Shown here in pieces: positions 28,101-40,845 of a stretch of 64,000 nucleotides of DNA. Both the position numbers and the translations under genes were made by a program. This DNA comes from Coriaria nepalensis (lineage: Eukaryota; Streptophyta; Magnoliopsida; Cucurbitales; Coriariaceae): positions 13,784,220 to 13,848,219 of the forward strand of contig CP114483.1 in the NCBI GenBank assembly GCA_027186245.1, in the 5' to 3' direction. Each line of letters starts with the position of its first letter. The stretch's first letter is position 1. The notes beneath the pieces are model-generated. The model ran no database searches, was not told the DNA's origin, and saw only the letters and a program-made list of their open reading frames with translations.

Positions 28101-30190
28101 TATGCACGAAAGACATGTTTCAAAGACGAATTTCATCTGAAGTGATTTAGAATGATTTAATGAGTAAAAGAGATGCAATAATATGACTTTAACACTATAA
28201 AAATGCATAGTTGCCTTCAGTAGATCAATTGCAAGTTATGCATGAAAGTCGTGTATTAAATGCAAAAATAGAATTAGTTCGAAGTGTTTTCAAACAATTT
28301 AATGATCTGAAAAGACTGAATGATATGCTCTTTCAGGCTAAAATAATGCATTGTTGTATTCAATAGATTAATTGCAGGTTATGTAAGAAAATCATGTTTG
28401 AAGGGCAAAAATATAATTCGTTCGGATTCATTTATAATGATTTAATGACTAGAAGAGCCTCAATGACATTCTTTTAAGGCTAAGTAAATGTATAGTTGCC
28501 TACAATAGATCAACTGCAAGTTATGCACGATAGACATGTTTAAATGACGAATTTCATCTGAAGTGACTTAGAATGATTTAATGAGAAAAGAGATGCAATA
28601 ATATATATGACTTTAACACTAAAAAAATGCATAGGTGCCTTTAGTAGATCAATTGCAAGTTATGCGTGAAAGTTGTGTATTAAATGCGAAAATAGAATTA
28701 GTTCGGAGTGCTTTCAAATAATGTAATTATCCTAAAAGACTGAATGATATTCTCTTTAAGGCTAAAATAATGCATTGCTGTATTCAATAGATTAATTGCA
28801 GGTTATGTAAGAAAATCATGTTTGAAGGGCAAAAATATAATTCATCCGAATTCATTTATAATGATTTAAGGACTAGAAGAGCCTCAATGACATGATTTTA
28901 ACGCTAAATAAATGTATAGTTGCCTTCAATAGATCAACTGCAAGTTATGCACGAAAGACATGTTTAAAAGACGAATTTCATCTTAAGTGATTCTGAATGA
29001 TTTAATGAGTAAAAGAGGTGCAATAATATGACTTTAACACTAAAAAAATGCATAGTTGCCTTCAGTAAATCAATTGCAAGTTATGCATGAAAGTCGTGTA
29101 TTAAATGCAAAAATAGAATTAGTTCGAAGTGTTTTCAAACAATTTAATGATCTGAAAAGACTAAATGATATGCTCTTTCAGGCTAAAATAATGCATTGTT
29201 GTATTCAATAGATTAATTGCAGGTTATGTAAGAAAATCATGTTTGAATGGCAAAAATATAATTCGTTCGGATTCATTTATAATGATTTAATGACTAGAAG
29301 AGCCTCAATGACATTCTTTTAAGGCTAAGTAAATGTATAGTTGCCTACAATAGACCAACTGCAAGTTATGCACGAAAGACATGTTTAAAAGATGAATTTC
29401 ATCTGAAGTGATTTAGAATGATTTAATGAGTAAAAGAGATGCAATAATATATATGACTTTAACACTAAAAAAATGCATAGTTGCCTTTAGTAGATCAATT
29501 GCAAGTTATGCGGGAAAGTCGTGTATTAAATGCGAAAATAGAATTAGTTCGAAGTGCTTTCAAATAATTTAATTATCTGAAAAGACTGAATGATATGCTC
29601 TTTAAGGCTAAAATAATGCATTGCTGTATTCAATAGATTAATTGCAGGTTATGTAAGAAAATCATGTTTGAAGGGAAAAAATATAATTCATCCGAATTCA
29701 TTTATAATGATTTAAGGACTAGGAGAGCCTCAATGACATGATTTTAACGCTAAGTAAATGTATAGTTGCCTTCAATAGATCAACTACAAGTTCTGCACGA
29801 AAGACATGTTTAAAAGACGAATTTCATCTGAAGTGATTTAGAATGATTTAATGAGTAAAAGAGATGCAATAATATGACTTTAACACTAAAAAAATGCATA
29901 GTTGCCTTCAGTAGATCAATTGCAAGTTATGCATGAAAGTCGTGTATTAAATGCAAAAATAGAATTAGTTCGAAGTGTTTTCAAACAATTTAATGATCTG
30001 AAAAGACTGAATGATATGCTCTTTCAGGCTAAAATAATGCATTGTTGTATTCAATAGATTAATTGCAGGTTATGTAAGAAAATCATGTTTGAAGGGCAAA
30101 AATATAATTCGTTCGGATTCATTTATAATGATTTAATGACTAGAAGAGCCTCAATGACATTCTTTTAAGGCTAAGTAAATGTATAGTTTC
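25120..30190 (+). repeat. Hexameric higher-order repeat, 2537-bp period, two copies
   Basis: Landmarks 25245, 27782 and 30319 are exactly 2537 bp apart. Unit lengths in each copy are 421, 424, 421, 425, 421, 425; the 424 comes from a shared 1-bp loss in ATGAGAAAAGAG. Shared rare variants are GAAAGTTGTG, GACACGATTTT, TTTCAAAGACG, GTTCGGAGTGC, GATATTCTC, TCTGAATG with GAGGTGC, ATGCGGGAAAG, and GACTAGGAGAGCC. Private differences are few: CACTAGAA versus CACTATAA, CACGAAAG versus CACGATAG, and AGTTATG versus AGTTCTG. The left limit is set by the mismatch of 25110-25120 with 27650-27660. Confidence 0.9.
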
Positions 30191-33100
30191 TTACAATAGA
30201 TCAACTGCAAGTTATGCACGAAAGACATGTTTAAAAGACGAATTTCATCTGAAGTGATTTAGAATGATTTAATGAGTAAAAGAGATGCAATAATATATAT
30301 GACTTTAACACTAAAAAAATGCATAGTTGCCTTTAGTAGATCAATTGCAAGTTATGCGGGAAAGTCGTGTATTAAATGCGAAAATAGAATTAGTTCGAAG
30401 TGCTTTCAAATAATTTAATTATCTGAAAAGACTGAATGATATGCTCTTTAAGGCTAAAATAATGCATTGCTGTATTCAATAGATTAATTGCAGGTTATGT
30501 AAGAAAATCATGTTTGAAGGGCAAAAATATAATTCATCCGAATTCATTTATAATGATTTAAGGACTAGAAGAGCCTCAATGACATGATTTTAACGCTAAG
30601 TAAATGTATAGTTGCCTTCAATAGATCAACTGCAAGTTATGCACGAAAGACATGTTTAAAAGACGAATTTCATCTGAAGTGATTTAGAATGATTTAATGA
30701 GTAAAAGAGATGCAATAATATGACTTTAACACTAAAAAAATGCATAGTTGCCTTTAGTAGATCAATTGCAAGTTATGCGTGAAAGTTGTGTATTAAAAGC
30801 GAAAATAGAATTAGTTCGAAGTGCTTTCAAACAATTTAATTATCTGAAAAGACTGAATGATATGCCCTTTAAGGCTAAAATAATGCATTGTTGTATTCAA
30901 TAGATTAATTGCAGGTTATGTAAGAAAATCATGTTTGAAGGGCAAAAATATAATTCATTCGAATTCATTTATAATGATTTAAGGACTAGAAGAGCCTCAA
31001 TGACATGATTTTAACGCTAAGTAAATGTATAGTTGCCTTCAACAGATCAACTGCAAGTTATGCACGAAAGACATGTTTAAAAGATGAATTTCATCTGAAG
31101 TGATTTAGAATGATTTAATGAGTAAAAGAGATGCAATAATATGACTTTAACACCAAAAAAATACATAGTTGCCTTCAGTAGATCAATTGCAAGTTATGCA
31201 TGAAAGTCGTGTATTAAATGCAAAAATAGAATTAGTTCGAAGTGTTTTCAAACAATTTAATGATCTGAAAAGACTGAATGATATGCTCTTTCAGGCTAAA
31301 ATAGTGCATTGTTGTATTCAATAGATTAATTGCAGGTTATGTAAGAAAATCATGTTTGAAGGGCAAAAATATAATTCGTTCGAATTCATTTATAATGATT
31401 TAATAACTAGAAGAGCCTCAATGACATTCTTTTAAGGCTAAGTAAATGTATAGTTGCCTACAATAGATCAACTGCAACTTATGCACGAAAGACATGTTTA
31501 AAAGACGAATTTCATCTGAAGTGATTTAGAATGATTTAATGAGTAAAAGAGATGCAATAATATGACTTTAACACTAAAAAAATGCATAGTTGCCTTTAGT
31601 AGATCAATTGCAAGTTATGCGTGAAAGTCGTGTATTAAAAGTGAAAATAGAATTAGTTCGAAGTGCTTTCAAACAATTTAATGATCTAAAAAGACTGAAT
31701 GATATGTTTTTTAAGACTAAAATATCGCAATATTGTATTCTATAGATTAATTGCAGGTTATGTAAGAAAATCATGTTTAAAGGTCAAAAACATAATTCCT
31801 TCGAATTCATTTATAATAATTTCATGACTAGAAGAGCCTCACTGACATGATTTTAAGGCTAAGTAAATGTATAGTTGCCTTCAATAGATCACTGCAAGTT
31901 ATGCACGAAAGTCATTTCAAAAGGTGAATTTCGTCATAAGTGATTTAGAATGATTTAATGAGTAAAAGAGATGCAATAATATGACTTTAACACTAACACA
32001 ATGCATAGTTGCCTTCAGTAGATCAATTGCAAGTTATGCGTGAAAGTCGTGTATTAAATGCGAAAATAGAATTAGTTCGAAGTGTTTTCAAACAATTTAA
32101 TGATCTGAAAAGACTGAATGATATGCTCTTTCAGGCTAAAATAATGCATTGTTGTATTCAATAGATTAATTGCAGGTTATGTAAGAAAATCATGTTTGAA
32201 GGGCAAAAATATAATTCGTTCGGATTCATTTATAATGATTTAATGACTAGAAGAGCCTCAATGACATTCTTTTAAGGCTAAGTAAATGTATAGTTTCCTA
32301 CAATAGATCAACTGCAAGTTATGCACGAAAGACATGTTTAAAAGACGAATTTCATCTGAAGTGATTTAGAATGATTTAATGAGTAAAAGAGATGCAATAA
32401 TATATATGACTTTAACACTAAAAAAATGCATAGTTGCCTTTAGTAGATCATTTGCAAGTTATGCGGGAAAGTCGTGTATTAAATGCGAAAATAGAATTAG
32501 TTCGAAGTGCTTTCAAATAATTTAATTATCTGAAAAGACTGAATGATATGCTCTTTAAGGCTAAAATAATGCATTGCTGTATTCAATAGATTAATTGCAG
32601 GTTATGTAAGAAAATCATGTTTGAAGGGCAAAAATATAATTCATCCGAATTCATTTATAATGATTTAAGGACTAGAAGAGCCTCAATGACATGATTTTAA
32701 CGCTAAGTAAATGTATAGTTGCCTTCAATAGATCAACTGCAAGTTATGCGCGAAAGACATGTTTAAAAGACGAATTTCATCTGAAGTGATTTAGAATGAT
32801 TTAATGAGTAAAAGAGATGCAATAATATGACTTTAACACTAAAAAAATGCATAGTTGCCTTTAGTAGATCAATTGCAAGTTATGCGTGAAAGTCGTGTAT
32901 TAAAAGCGAAAATAGAATTAGTTCGAAGTGCTTTCAAACAATTTAATTATCTGAAAAGACTGAATGATATGCCCTTTAAGGCTAAAATAATGCATTGTTG
33001 TATTCAATAGATTAATTGCAGGTTATGTAAGAAAATCACGTTTGAAGGGCAAAAATATAATTCATTCGAATTCATTTATAATGATTTAAGGACTAGAAGA

Positions 33101-34192
33101 GCCTCAATGACATGATTTTAACGCTAAGTAAATGTATAGTTGCCTTCAACAGATCAACTGCAAGTTATGCACGAAAGACATGTTTAAAAGATGAATTTCA
33201 TCTGAAGTGATTTAGAATGATTTAATGAGTAAAAGAGATGCAATAATATGACTTTAACACCAAAAAAATGCATAGTTGCCTTCAGTAGATCAATTGCAAG
33301 TTATGCATGAAAGTCGTGTATTAAATGCAAAAATAGAATTAGTTCGAAGTGTTTTCAAACAATGTAATGATCTGAAAAGACTGAATGATATGCTCTTTCA
33401 GGCTAAAATAGTGCATTGTTGTATTCAATAGATTAATTGCAGGTTATGTAAGAAAATCATGTTTGAAGGGCAAAAATATAATTCGTTCGAATTCATTTAT
33501 AATGATTTAATAACTAGAAGAGCCTCAATGACATTCTTTTAAGGCTAAGTAAATGTATAGTTGCCTACAATAGATCAACTGCAACTTATGCACGAAAGAC
33601 ATGTTTAAAAGACGAATTTCATCTGAAGTGATTTAGAATGATTTAATGAGTAAAAGAGATGCAATAATATGACTTTAACACTAAAAAAATGCATAGTTGC
33701 CTTTAGTAGATCAATTGCAAGTTATGCGTGAAAGTCGTGTATTAAAAGTGAAAATAGAATTAGTTCGAAGTGCTTTCAAACAATTTAATGATCTAAAAAG
33801 ACTGAATGATATGTTTTTTAAGACTAAAATATCGCAATATTGTATTCTATAGATTAATTGCAGGTTATGTAAGAAAATCATGTTTAAAGGTCAAAAACAT
33901 AATTCCTTCGAATTCATTTATAATAATTTCATGACTAGAAGAGCCTCACTGACATGATTTTAAGGCTAAGTAAATGTATAGTTGCCTTCAATAGATCACT
34001 GCAAGTTATGCACGAAAGTCATTTCAAAAGGTGAATTTCGTCATAAGTGATTTAGAATGATTTAATGAGTAAAAGAGATGCAATAATATGACTTTAACAC
34101 TAACACAATGCATAGTTGCCTTCAGTAGATCAATTGCAAGTTATGCGTGAAAGTCGTGTATTAAATGCGAAAATAGAATTAGTTCGAAGTGC
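29978..34192 (+). repeat. Pentameric higher-order repeat, 2107-bp period, two copies
   Basis: Landmarks 30319, 30740, 31161, 31582 and 32001 repeat at 32426, 32847, 33268, 33689 and 34108, a constant 2107 bp (lengths 421, 421, 421, 419, 425). Both copies carry TATAGTTTC in sub-repeat 3, ATGCGGGAAAG, ATGCCCTTT, ACACCAAAAAAAT, AATAGTGCATTG and the 419-bp unit. The copies join inside the unit at 32001, whose start looks like the unit at 34108 but which turns class A at about 32085 (AGTGTTTTC). This unit is the last 425-bp monomer in the window. The first copy overlaps the end of the 2537-bp block. Confidence 0.88.
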
Positions 34193-35791
34193 TTTCAAAC
34201 AATTTAATCATCTGAAAAGACTGAATGATATGCTCTTTAAGGCTAAAATAATGCATTGTTGTATTCAGTAGATTAATTGCAGGTTATGTAAGAAAATCAT
34301 GTTTGAAGGCCAAAAATATAATTCATTCGAATTCATTTATAATGATTTAAGGACTAGAAGAGCCTCAATGACATGATTTTAACGCTAAGTAAATGTATAG
34401 TTGCCTTCAATAGATCAACTGCAAGTTATGCACGAAAGACATGTTTAAAAGACGAATTTCATCTTAAGTGATTTAGAATGATTTAATGAGTAAAAGAGAT
34501 GCAATAATATGACTTTAACACTAAAAAAATGCATAGTTGCCTTCATTAGATCAATTGCAAGTTATGCATGAAGGTCGTGTATTAAATGCAAAAATAGAAT
34601 TAGTTCGAAGTGTTTTCAAACAATTTAATGATCTGAAAAGACTGAATGATATGCTCTTTCAGGCTAAAATAATGCATTGTTGTATTCAATAGATTAATTG
34701 CAGGTTATGTAAGAAAATCATGTTTGAAGGGCAAAGATATAATTCGTTCGAATTCATTTATAATGATTTAATGACTAGAAGAGCCTCAATGACATGATTT
34801 TAACGCTAAGTAAATGTATAGTTGCTTTCAATAGATCAACTGCAAGTTATGCACGAAAGTCATGTTCAAAAAGTGAATTTCGTCTGAAGTGATTTAGAAT
34901 GATTTAATGAGTAAAAGAGATGCAATAATATGACTTTAACACTAAACGAATGCATAGTTGCCTTCAGTAGATCAATTGCAAGTTATGCATGAAAGTCATG
35001 TATTAAATGCAAAAATTGAATTAGTTCGAAGTGTTTTCAAACCATTTAATGATCTGAAAAGACTGAATGATATGCTCTTTCAGGCTAAAATAATGCATTG
35101 TTGTATTCAATAGATTAATTGCAGGTTATGTAAGAAAATCATGTTTGAAGGGCAAAAATATAATTCGTTCGAATTCATTTATAATGATTTAATGACTAGA
35201 AGAGCCTCAATGACATGATTTTAACGCGAAGTAAATGTATAGTTGCCTTCAATAGATCAACTGCAAGTTATGCACGAAAGTCATGTTCAAAAGGTGAATT
35301 TCGTCCGAAGTGATTTTGAATGATTTCATGAGTAAAAGAGATGCAATAATATGACTTTAACACTAAAAAAATGCATAGTTTCCTTTAGTAGATCAATTGC
35401 AAGTTATGCATGAAAGTCGTGTTTTAAATGCGAAAATAGAATTTGTTCGAAGTGCTTTTAAACAATTTAATGATCTGAAAAGACTGAATGATATGCTCTT
35501 TAAGGCTAAAATAATGCATTGTTGTATTCAATAGATTAATTGCAGGTTATGTAAGAAAATCATGTTTGAAGGTCAAAAATATAATTCGTTCGAATTCATT
35601 TATAATGATTTAATGACTAGAAGAGCCTCAATGACATGATTTTAACGCTAAGTAAATGTATAGTTGCCTTCAATAGATCAACTGCAAGTTATGCACGAAA
35701 GTCATGTTCAAAAGGTGAATTTCGTCCGAAGTGATTTAGAATGATTTCATGAGTAAAAGAGATGCAATAATATGACTTTAACACTAAAAAA
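34193..35791 (+). repeat. Mixed monomers, second copy of the 17.6-19.1 kb series
   Basis: Landmarks are 34108 (end), 34529, 34950 and 35371. They match 17622, 18043, 18464 and 18885 in order and spacing, with shared variants GAAGGTCG, AAATTGAATTAG with CAAACCATTTAATG, and GAATTTGTTCG with TTTTAAAC. The match breaks near 35581, where this copy has CGTTCGAATTC and the left copy has CATCCGAATTC. Confidence 0.82.
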
Positions 35792-36918
35792 ATGCATAGT
35801 TGCCTTTAGTAGATCAATTGCAAGTTATGCATGAAAGCCGTGTTTTAAATGCAAAAATAGAACTAGTTCGAAGTGCTTTCTAACAATTTAATGATCTAAA
35901 AAGACTGAATGATATGCTTTTTAAGACTAAAATAACGCATTATTGTATTCAGTAGATTAATTGCAGGTTATGTAAGAAAATCATGTTTAAAGGTCAAAAA
36001 CATAATTCGTTCGAATTCAGTTATAATAATTTCATGACTAGAAGAGTCTCATTGACATGATTTTAAGGCTAAGTAAATGTGTAGTTGCCTTCAATAGATC
36101 AACTGCAAGTTATGCACGAAAATCATGTTTGAAATGCGAATTTCGTCTGAAGTGATTTAGAATGATTTCATGAGTAAAAGAGATGCAATAATACGACTTT
36201 AACACTAAAAAAATGCATAGTTGCCTTTAGTAGATCAATTGCAAGTTATGCATGAAAGTCGTGTTTTAAATGCAAAAATAGAACTAGTTCGAAGTGCTTT
36301 CTAACAATTTAATGATCTAAAAAGACTGAATGATATGCTTTTTAAGACTAAAATAACGCATTATTGTATTCAGTAGATTAATTGCAGGTTATGTAAGAAA
36401 ATCATGTTTAAAGGTCAAAAACATAATTCGTTCGAATTCAGTTATAATAATTTCATGACTAGAAGAGTCTCATTGACATGATTTTAAGGCTAAGTAAATG
36501 TGTAGTTGCCTTCAATAGATCAACTGCAGGTTATGCACGAAAATCATGTTTGAAATGCGAATTTCATCTGAAGTGATTTAGAATGATTTCATGAGTAAAA
36601 TAGATGCAATAATACGACTTTAACACTAAAAAAATGCATAGTTGCCTTTAGTAGATCAATTGCAAGTTATGCATGAAAGCCGTGTTTTAAATGCAAAAAT
36701 AGAACTAGTTCGAAGTGCTTTCTAACAATTTAATGATCTAAAAAGACTGAATGATATGCTTTTTAAGACTAAAATAACGCATTATTGTATTCAGTAGATT
36801 AATTGCAGGTTATGTAAGAAAATCATGTTTAAAGGTCAAAAACATAATTCGTTCGAATTCAGTTATAATAATTTCATGACTAGAAGAGTCTCATTGACAT
36901 GATTTTAAGGCTAAGTAA
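35792..36918 (+). repeat. Class C units amplified as single monomers
   Basis: Three near-identical class C monomers follow each other directly (35792, 36213, 36634), so the amplification unit here is one monomer and not a HOR. Markers are AGAACTAGTTCG, TTTCTAACAATTTAATGATC, TTTTTAAGACTAAAATAACG, CATTATTGTATTCAGTAG, AAAGGTCAAAAACATAATTCG, CAGTTATAATAATTTCATG and AGAGTCTCATTG. The third copy is cut to 285 bp. These markers appear in the left half only in the units at 17203 and 31582. Confidence 0.88.
36634..36918 (+). repeat. Shortened 285-bp monomer lacking sub-repeat 3 (first)
   Basis: The next landmark comes at 36919, only 285 bp on, which equals sub-repeats 1 plus 2. The end of sub-repeat 2 runs into AAGTAAATTTGTAGTTGCC, which is the opening of sub-repeat 3, but then continues as CAGTAGATCAATTGCAAG and GCATGAAAGTCG, which is sub-repeat 1 of the next unit. 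The following sub-repeat 2 is at the expected +143 (37062). The simplest origin is unequal exchange or slippage between the near-identical cores of sub-repeats 3 and 1. Confidence 0.92.
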
Positions 36919-37758
36919 ATTTGTAGTTGCCTTCAGTAGATCAATTGCAAGTTATGCATGAAAGTCGTGTTTTAAATGCAAAAATAGAACTAGTTCGAAG
37001 TGCTTTCAAACAATTTAATGATCTAAAAAGACTGAATGATATGTTTTTTAAGACTAAAATATCGCAATATTGTATTCTATAGATTAATTGCAGGTTATGT
37101 AAGAAAATCATGTTTAAAGGTCAAAAACATAATTCCTTCGAATTCATTTATAATAATTTCATGACTAGAAGAGCCTCACTGACATGATTTTAAGGCTAAG
37201 TAAATGTATAGTTGCCTTCAATAGATCACTGCAAGTTATGCACGAAAGTCATTTCAAAAGGTGAATTTCGTCATAAGTGATTTAGAATGATTTAATGAGT
37301 AAAAGAGATGCAATAATATAACTTTAACACTAACACAATGCATAGTTGCCTTCAGTAGATCAATTGCAAGTTATGCGTGAAAGTCGTGTATTAAATGCGA
37401 AAATAGAATTAGTTCGAAGTGCTTTCAAACAATTTAATCATCTGAAAAAACTGAATGATATGCTCTTTAAGGCTAAAATAATGCATTGTTGTATTCAGTA
37501 GATTAATTGCAGGTTATGTAAGAAAATCATGTTTGAAGGGCAAAGATATAATTCGTTCGAATTCATTTATAATGATTTAATGACTAGAAGAGCCTCAATG
37601 ACATGATTTTAACGCTAAGTAAATGTATAGTTGCCTTCAACAGATCAACTGCAAGTTATGCACGAAAGACATGTTTAAAAGATGAATTTCATCTGTAGTG
37701 ATTTAGAATGATTTAATGAGTAAAAGAGATGCAATAATATGACTTTAACACTAAAAAA

Positions 37759-38174
37759 ATGCATAGTTGCCTTCAATAGATCAATTGCAAGTTATGCAGT
37801 CGTGTATTAAATGCAAAAATTGAATTAGTTCGAAGTGTTTTCAAACCATTTAATGATCTAAAAACACTGAATGATATGCTCTTTCAGGCTAAAATAATGC
37901 ATTGTTGTATTCAATAGATTAATTGCAGGTTATGTAAGAAAATCATGTTTGAAGGGCAAAAATATAATTCGTTCGAATTCATTTATAATGATTTAATGAC
38001 TAGAAGAGCCTCAATGACATGATTTTAACGCTAAGTAAATGTATAGTTGCCTTCAATAGATCAACTGCAAGTTATGCACGAAAGTCATGTTCAAAAGGTG
38101 AATTTCGTCCGAAGTGATTTAGAATGATTTCATGAGTAAAAGAGATGCAATAATATGACTTTAACACTAAAAAA
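37759..38174 (+). repeat. 416-bp monomer with a 5-bp deletion
   Basis: The core reads TTATGCAGTCGTG where other units have TTATGCATGAAAGTCGTG, so five bases are missing just after 37798. The rest of the unit (AAATTGAATTAG, CAAACCATTTAATG, CTAAAAACACTG) matches the series seen at 18464 and 34950. I saw this deletion only once. Confidence 0.88.
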
Positions 38175-39016
38175 ATGCATAGTTGCCTTTAGTAGATCAA
38201 TTGCAAGTTATGCATGAAAGTCGTGTTTTAAATGCGAAAATAGAATTTGTTCGAAGTGCTTTTAAACAATTTAATGATCTGAAAAGACTGAATGATATGC
38301 TCTTTAAGGCTAAAATAATGCATTGTTGTATTCAATAGATTAATTGCAGGTTATGTAAGAAAATCATGTTTGAAGGTCAAAAATATAATTCGTTCGAATT
38401 CATTTATAATGATTTAATGACTAGAAGAGCCTCAATGACATGATTTTAACGCTAAGTAAATGTATAGTTGCCTTCAATAGATCAACTGCAAGTTATGCAC
38501 GAAAGTCATGTTCAAAAGGTGAATTTCGTCCGAAGTGATTTAGAATGATTTCATGAGTAAAAGAGATGCAATAATATGACTTTAACACTAAAAAAATGCA
38601 TAGTTGCCTTTAGTAGCTCAATTGCAAGTTATGCATGAAAGCCGTGTTTTAAATGCAAAAATAGAACTAGTTCGAAGTGCTTTCTAACAATTTAATGATC
38701 TAAAAAGACTGAATGATCTGCTTTTTAAGACTAAAATAACGCATTATTGTATTCAGTAGATTAATTGCAGGTTATGTAAGAAAATCATGTTTAAAGGTCA
38801 AAAACATAATTCGTTCGAAATCAGTTATAATAATTTCATGACTAGAAGAGTCTCATTGACATGATTTTAAGGCTAAGTAAATGTGTAGTTGCCTTCAATA
38901 GATCAACTGCAAGTTATGCACGAAAATCATGTTTGAAATGCGAATTTCGTCTGAAGTGATTTAGAATGATTTCATGAGTAAAAGAGATGCAATAATACGA
39001 CTTTAACACTAAAAAA

Positions 39017-39301
39017 ATGCATAGTTGCCTTTAGTAGATCAATTGCAAGTTATGCATGAAAGCCGTGTTTTAAATGCAAAAATAGAACTAGTTCGAAGTG
39101 CTTTCTAACAATTTAATGATCTAAAAAGACTGAATGATATGCTTTTTAAGACTAAAATAACGCATTATTGTATTCAGTAGATTAATTGCAGGTTATGTAA
39201 GAAAATCATGTTTAAAGGTCAAAAACATAATTCGTTCGAATTCAGTTATAATAATTTCATGACTAGAAGAGTCTCATTGACATGATTTTAAGGCTAAGTA
39301 A
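39017..39301 (+). repeat. Shortened 285-bp monomer lacking sub-repeat 3 (second)
   Basis: Landmarks 39017 and 39302 are 285 bp apart. The junction reads AAGTAAATGTGTAGTTGCC followed by CAGTAGATCAATTG, the same fusion point as at 36919 apart from one base (ATGTG instead of TTGTG). The preceding unit is class C and the following one is a 419-bp class C-like unit with GATTGATATG. Confidence 0.92.
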
Positions 39302-40560
39302 ATGTGTAGTTGCCTTCAGTAGATCAATTGCAAGTTATGCATGAAAGTCGTGTTTTAAATGCAAAAATAGAACTAGTTCGAAGTGCTTTTTAACAATTTA
39401 ATGATCTAAAAAGACTGATTGATATGTTTTTTAAGACTAAAATATCGCAATATTGTATTCAATAGATTAATTGCAGGTTATGTAAGAAAATCATGTTTAA
39501 AGGTCAAAAACATAATTCCTTCGAATTCATTTATAATAATTTCATGACTAGAAGAGCCTCATTGACATGATTTTAAGGCTAAGTAAATGTATAGTTGCCT
39601 TCAATAGATCACTGGAAGTTATGCACGAAAGTCATTTCAAAAGGTGAATTTCGCCATAAGTGATTTAGAATGATTTAATGAGTAAAAGAGATGCAATAAT
39701 ATGACTTTAACACTAACACAATGCATAGTTGCCTTCAGTAGATCAATTGCAAGTTATGCATGAAAGTCGTGTTTTAAATGCAAAAATAGAACTAGTTCGA
39801 AGTGCTTTCTAAAAATTTAATGATCTAAAAAGACTGAATGATATGTTTTTTAAGACTAAAATATCGCATTATTGTATTCAATAGATTAATTGCAGGTTAT
39901 GTAAGAAAATCATGTTTAAAGGTCAAAAACATAATTCGTTCGAATTCATTTATAATAATTTCATGACTAGAAGAGCCTCATTGACATGATTTTAAGGCTA
40001 AGTAAATGTATAGTTGCCTTCAATAGATCACTGCAAGTTATGCACGAAAGTCATTTCAAAAGGTGAATTTCGTCAGAAGTGATTTAGAATGATTTAATGA
40101 GTAAAAGAGATGCAATAATATGACTTTAACACTAACACAATGCATAGTTGCCTTCAGTAGATCAATTGCAAGTTATGCATGAAAGTCGTGTTTTAAATGT
40201 GAAAATAGAATTAGTTCGAAGTGCTTTCAAACAATTTAATGATCTGAAAAGACTGAATGATATGCTCTTTAAGGCTAAAATAATGCATTGTTGTATTCAG
40301 TAGATTAATTGCAGGTTATGTAAGAAAATCATGTTTGAAGGCCAAAAATATAATTCATTCGAATTCATTTATAATGATTTAAGGACTAGAAGAGCCTCAA
40401 TGACATGATTTTAACGCTAAGTAAATGTATAGTTGCCTTCAATAGATCAACTGCAAGTTATGCACGAAAGTCATGTTCAAAAGGTGAATTTCGTCCGAAG
40501 TGATTTAGAATGATTTCATGAGTAAAAGAGATGCAATAATATGACTTTAACACTAAAAAA

Positions 40561-40845
40561 ATGCATAGTTGCCTTTAGTAGATCAATTGCAAGTTATGCA
40601 TGAAAGCCGTGTTTTAAATGCAAAAATAGAACTAAATCGAAGTGCTTTCTAACAATTTAATGATCTAAAAAGACTGAATGATATGCTTTTTAAGACTAAA
40701 ATAACGCATTATTGTATTCAGTAGATTAATTGCAGGTTATGTAAGAAAATCATGTTTAAAGGTCAAAAACATAATTCGTTCGAATTCAGTTATAATAATT
40801 TCACGACTAGAAGAGTCTCATTGACATGATTTTAAGGCTAAGTAA
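40561..40845 (+). repeat. Shortened 285-bp monomer lacking sub-repeat 3 (third)
   Basis: Landmarks 40561 and 40846 are 285 bp apart, with the same fusion between sub-repeat 3 opening and sub-repeat 1 core as at 39302. It lies exactly 1544 bp after the second short unit, and the unit that follows shares GATTGATATG with the one at 39302. It has private changes, such as AACTAAATCG in place of AACTAGTTCG and TTTCACGAC in place of TTTCATGAC. Confidence 0.92.
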
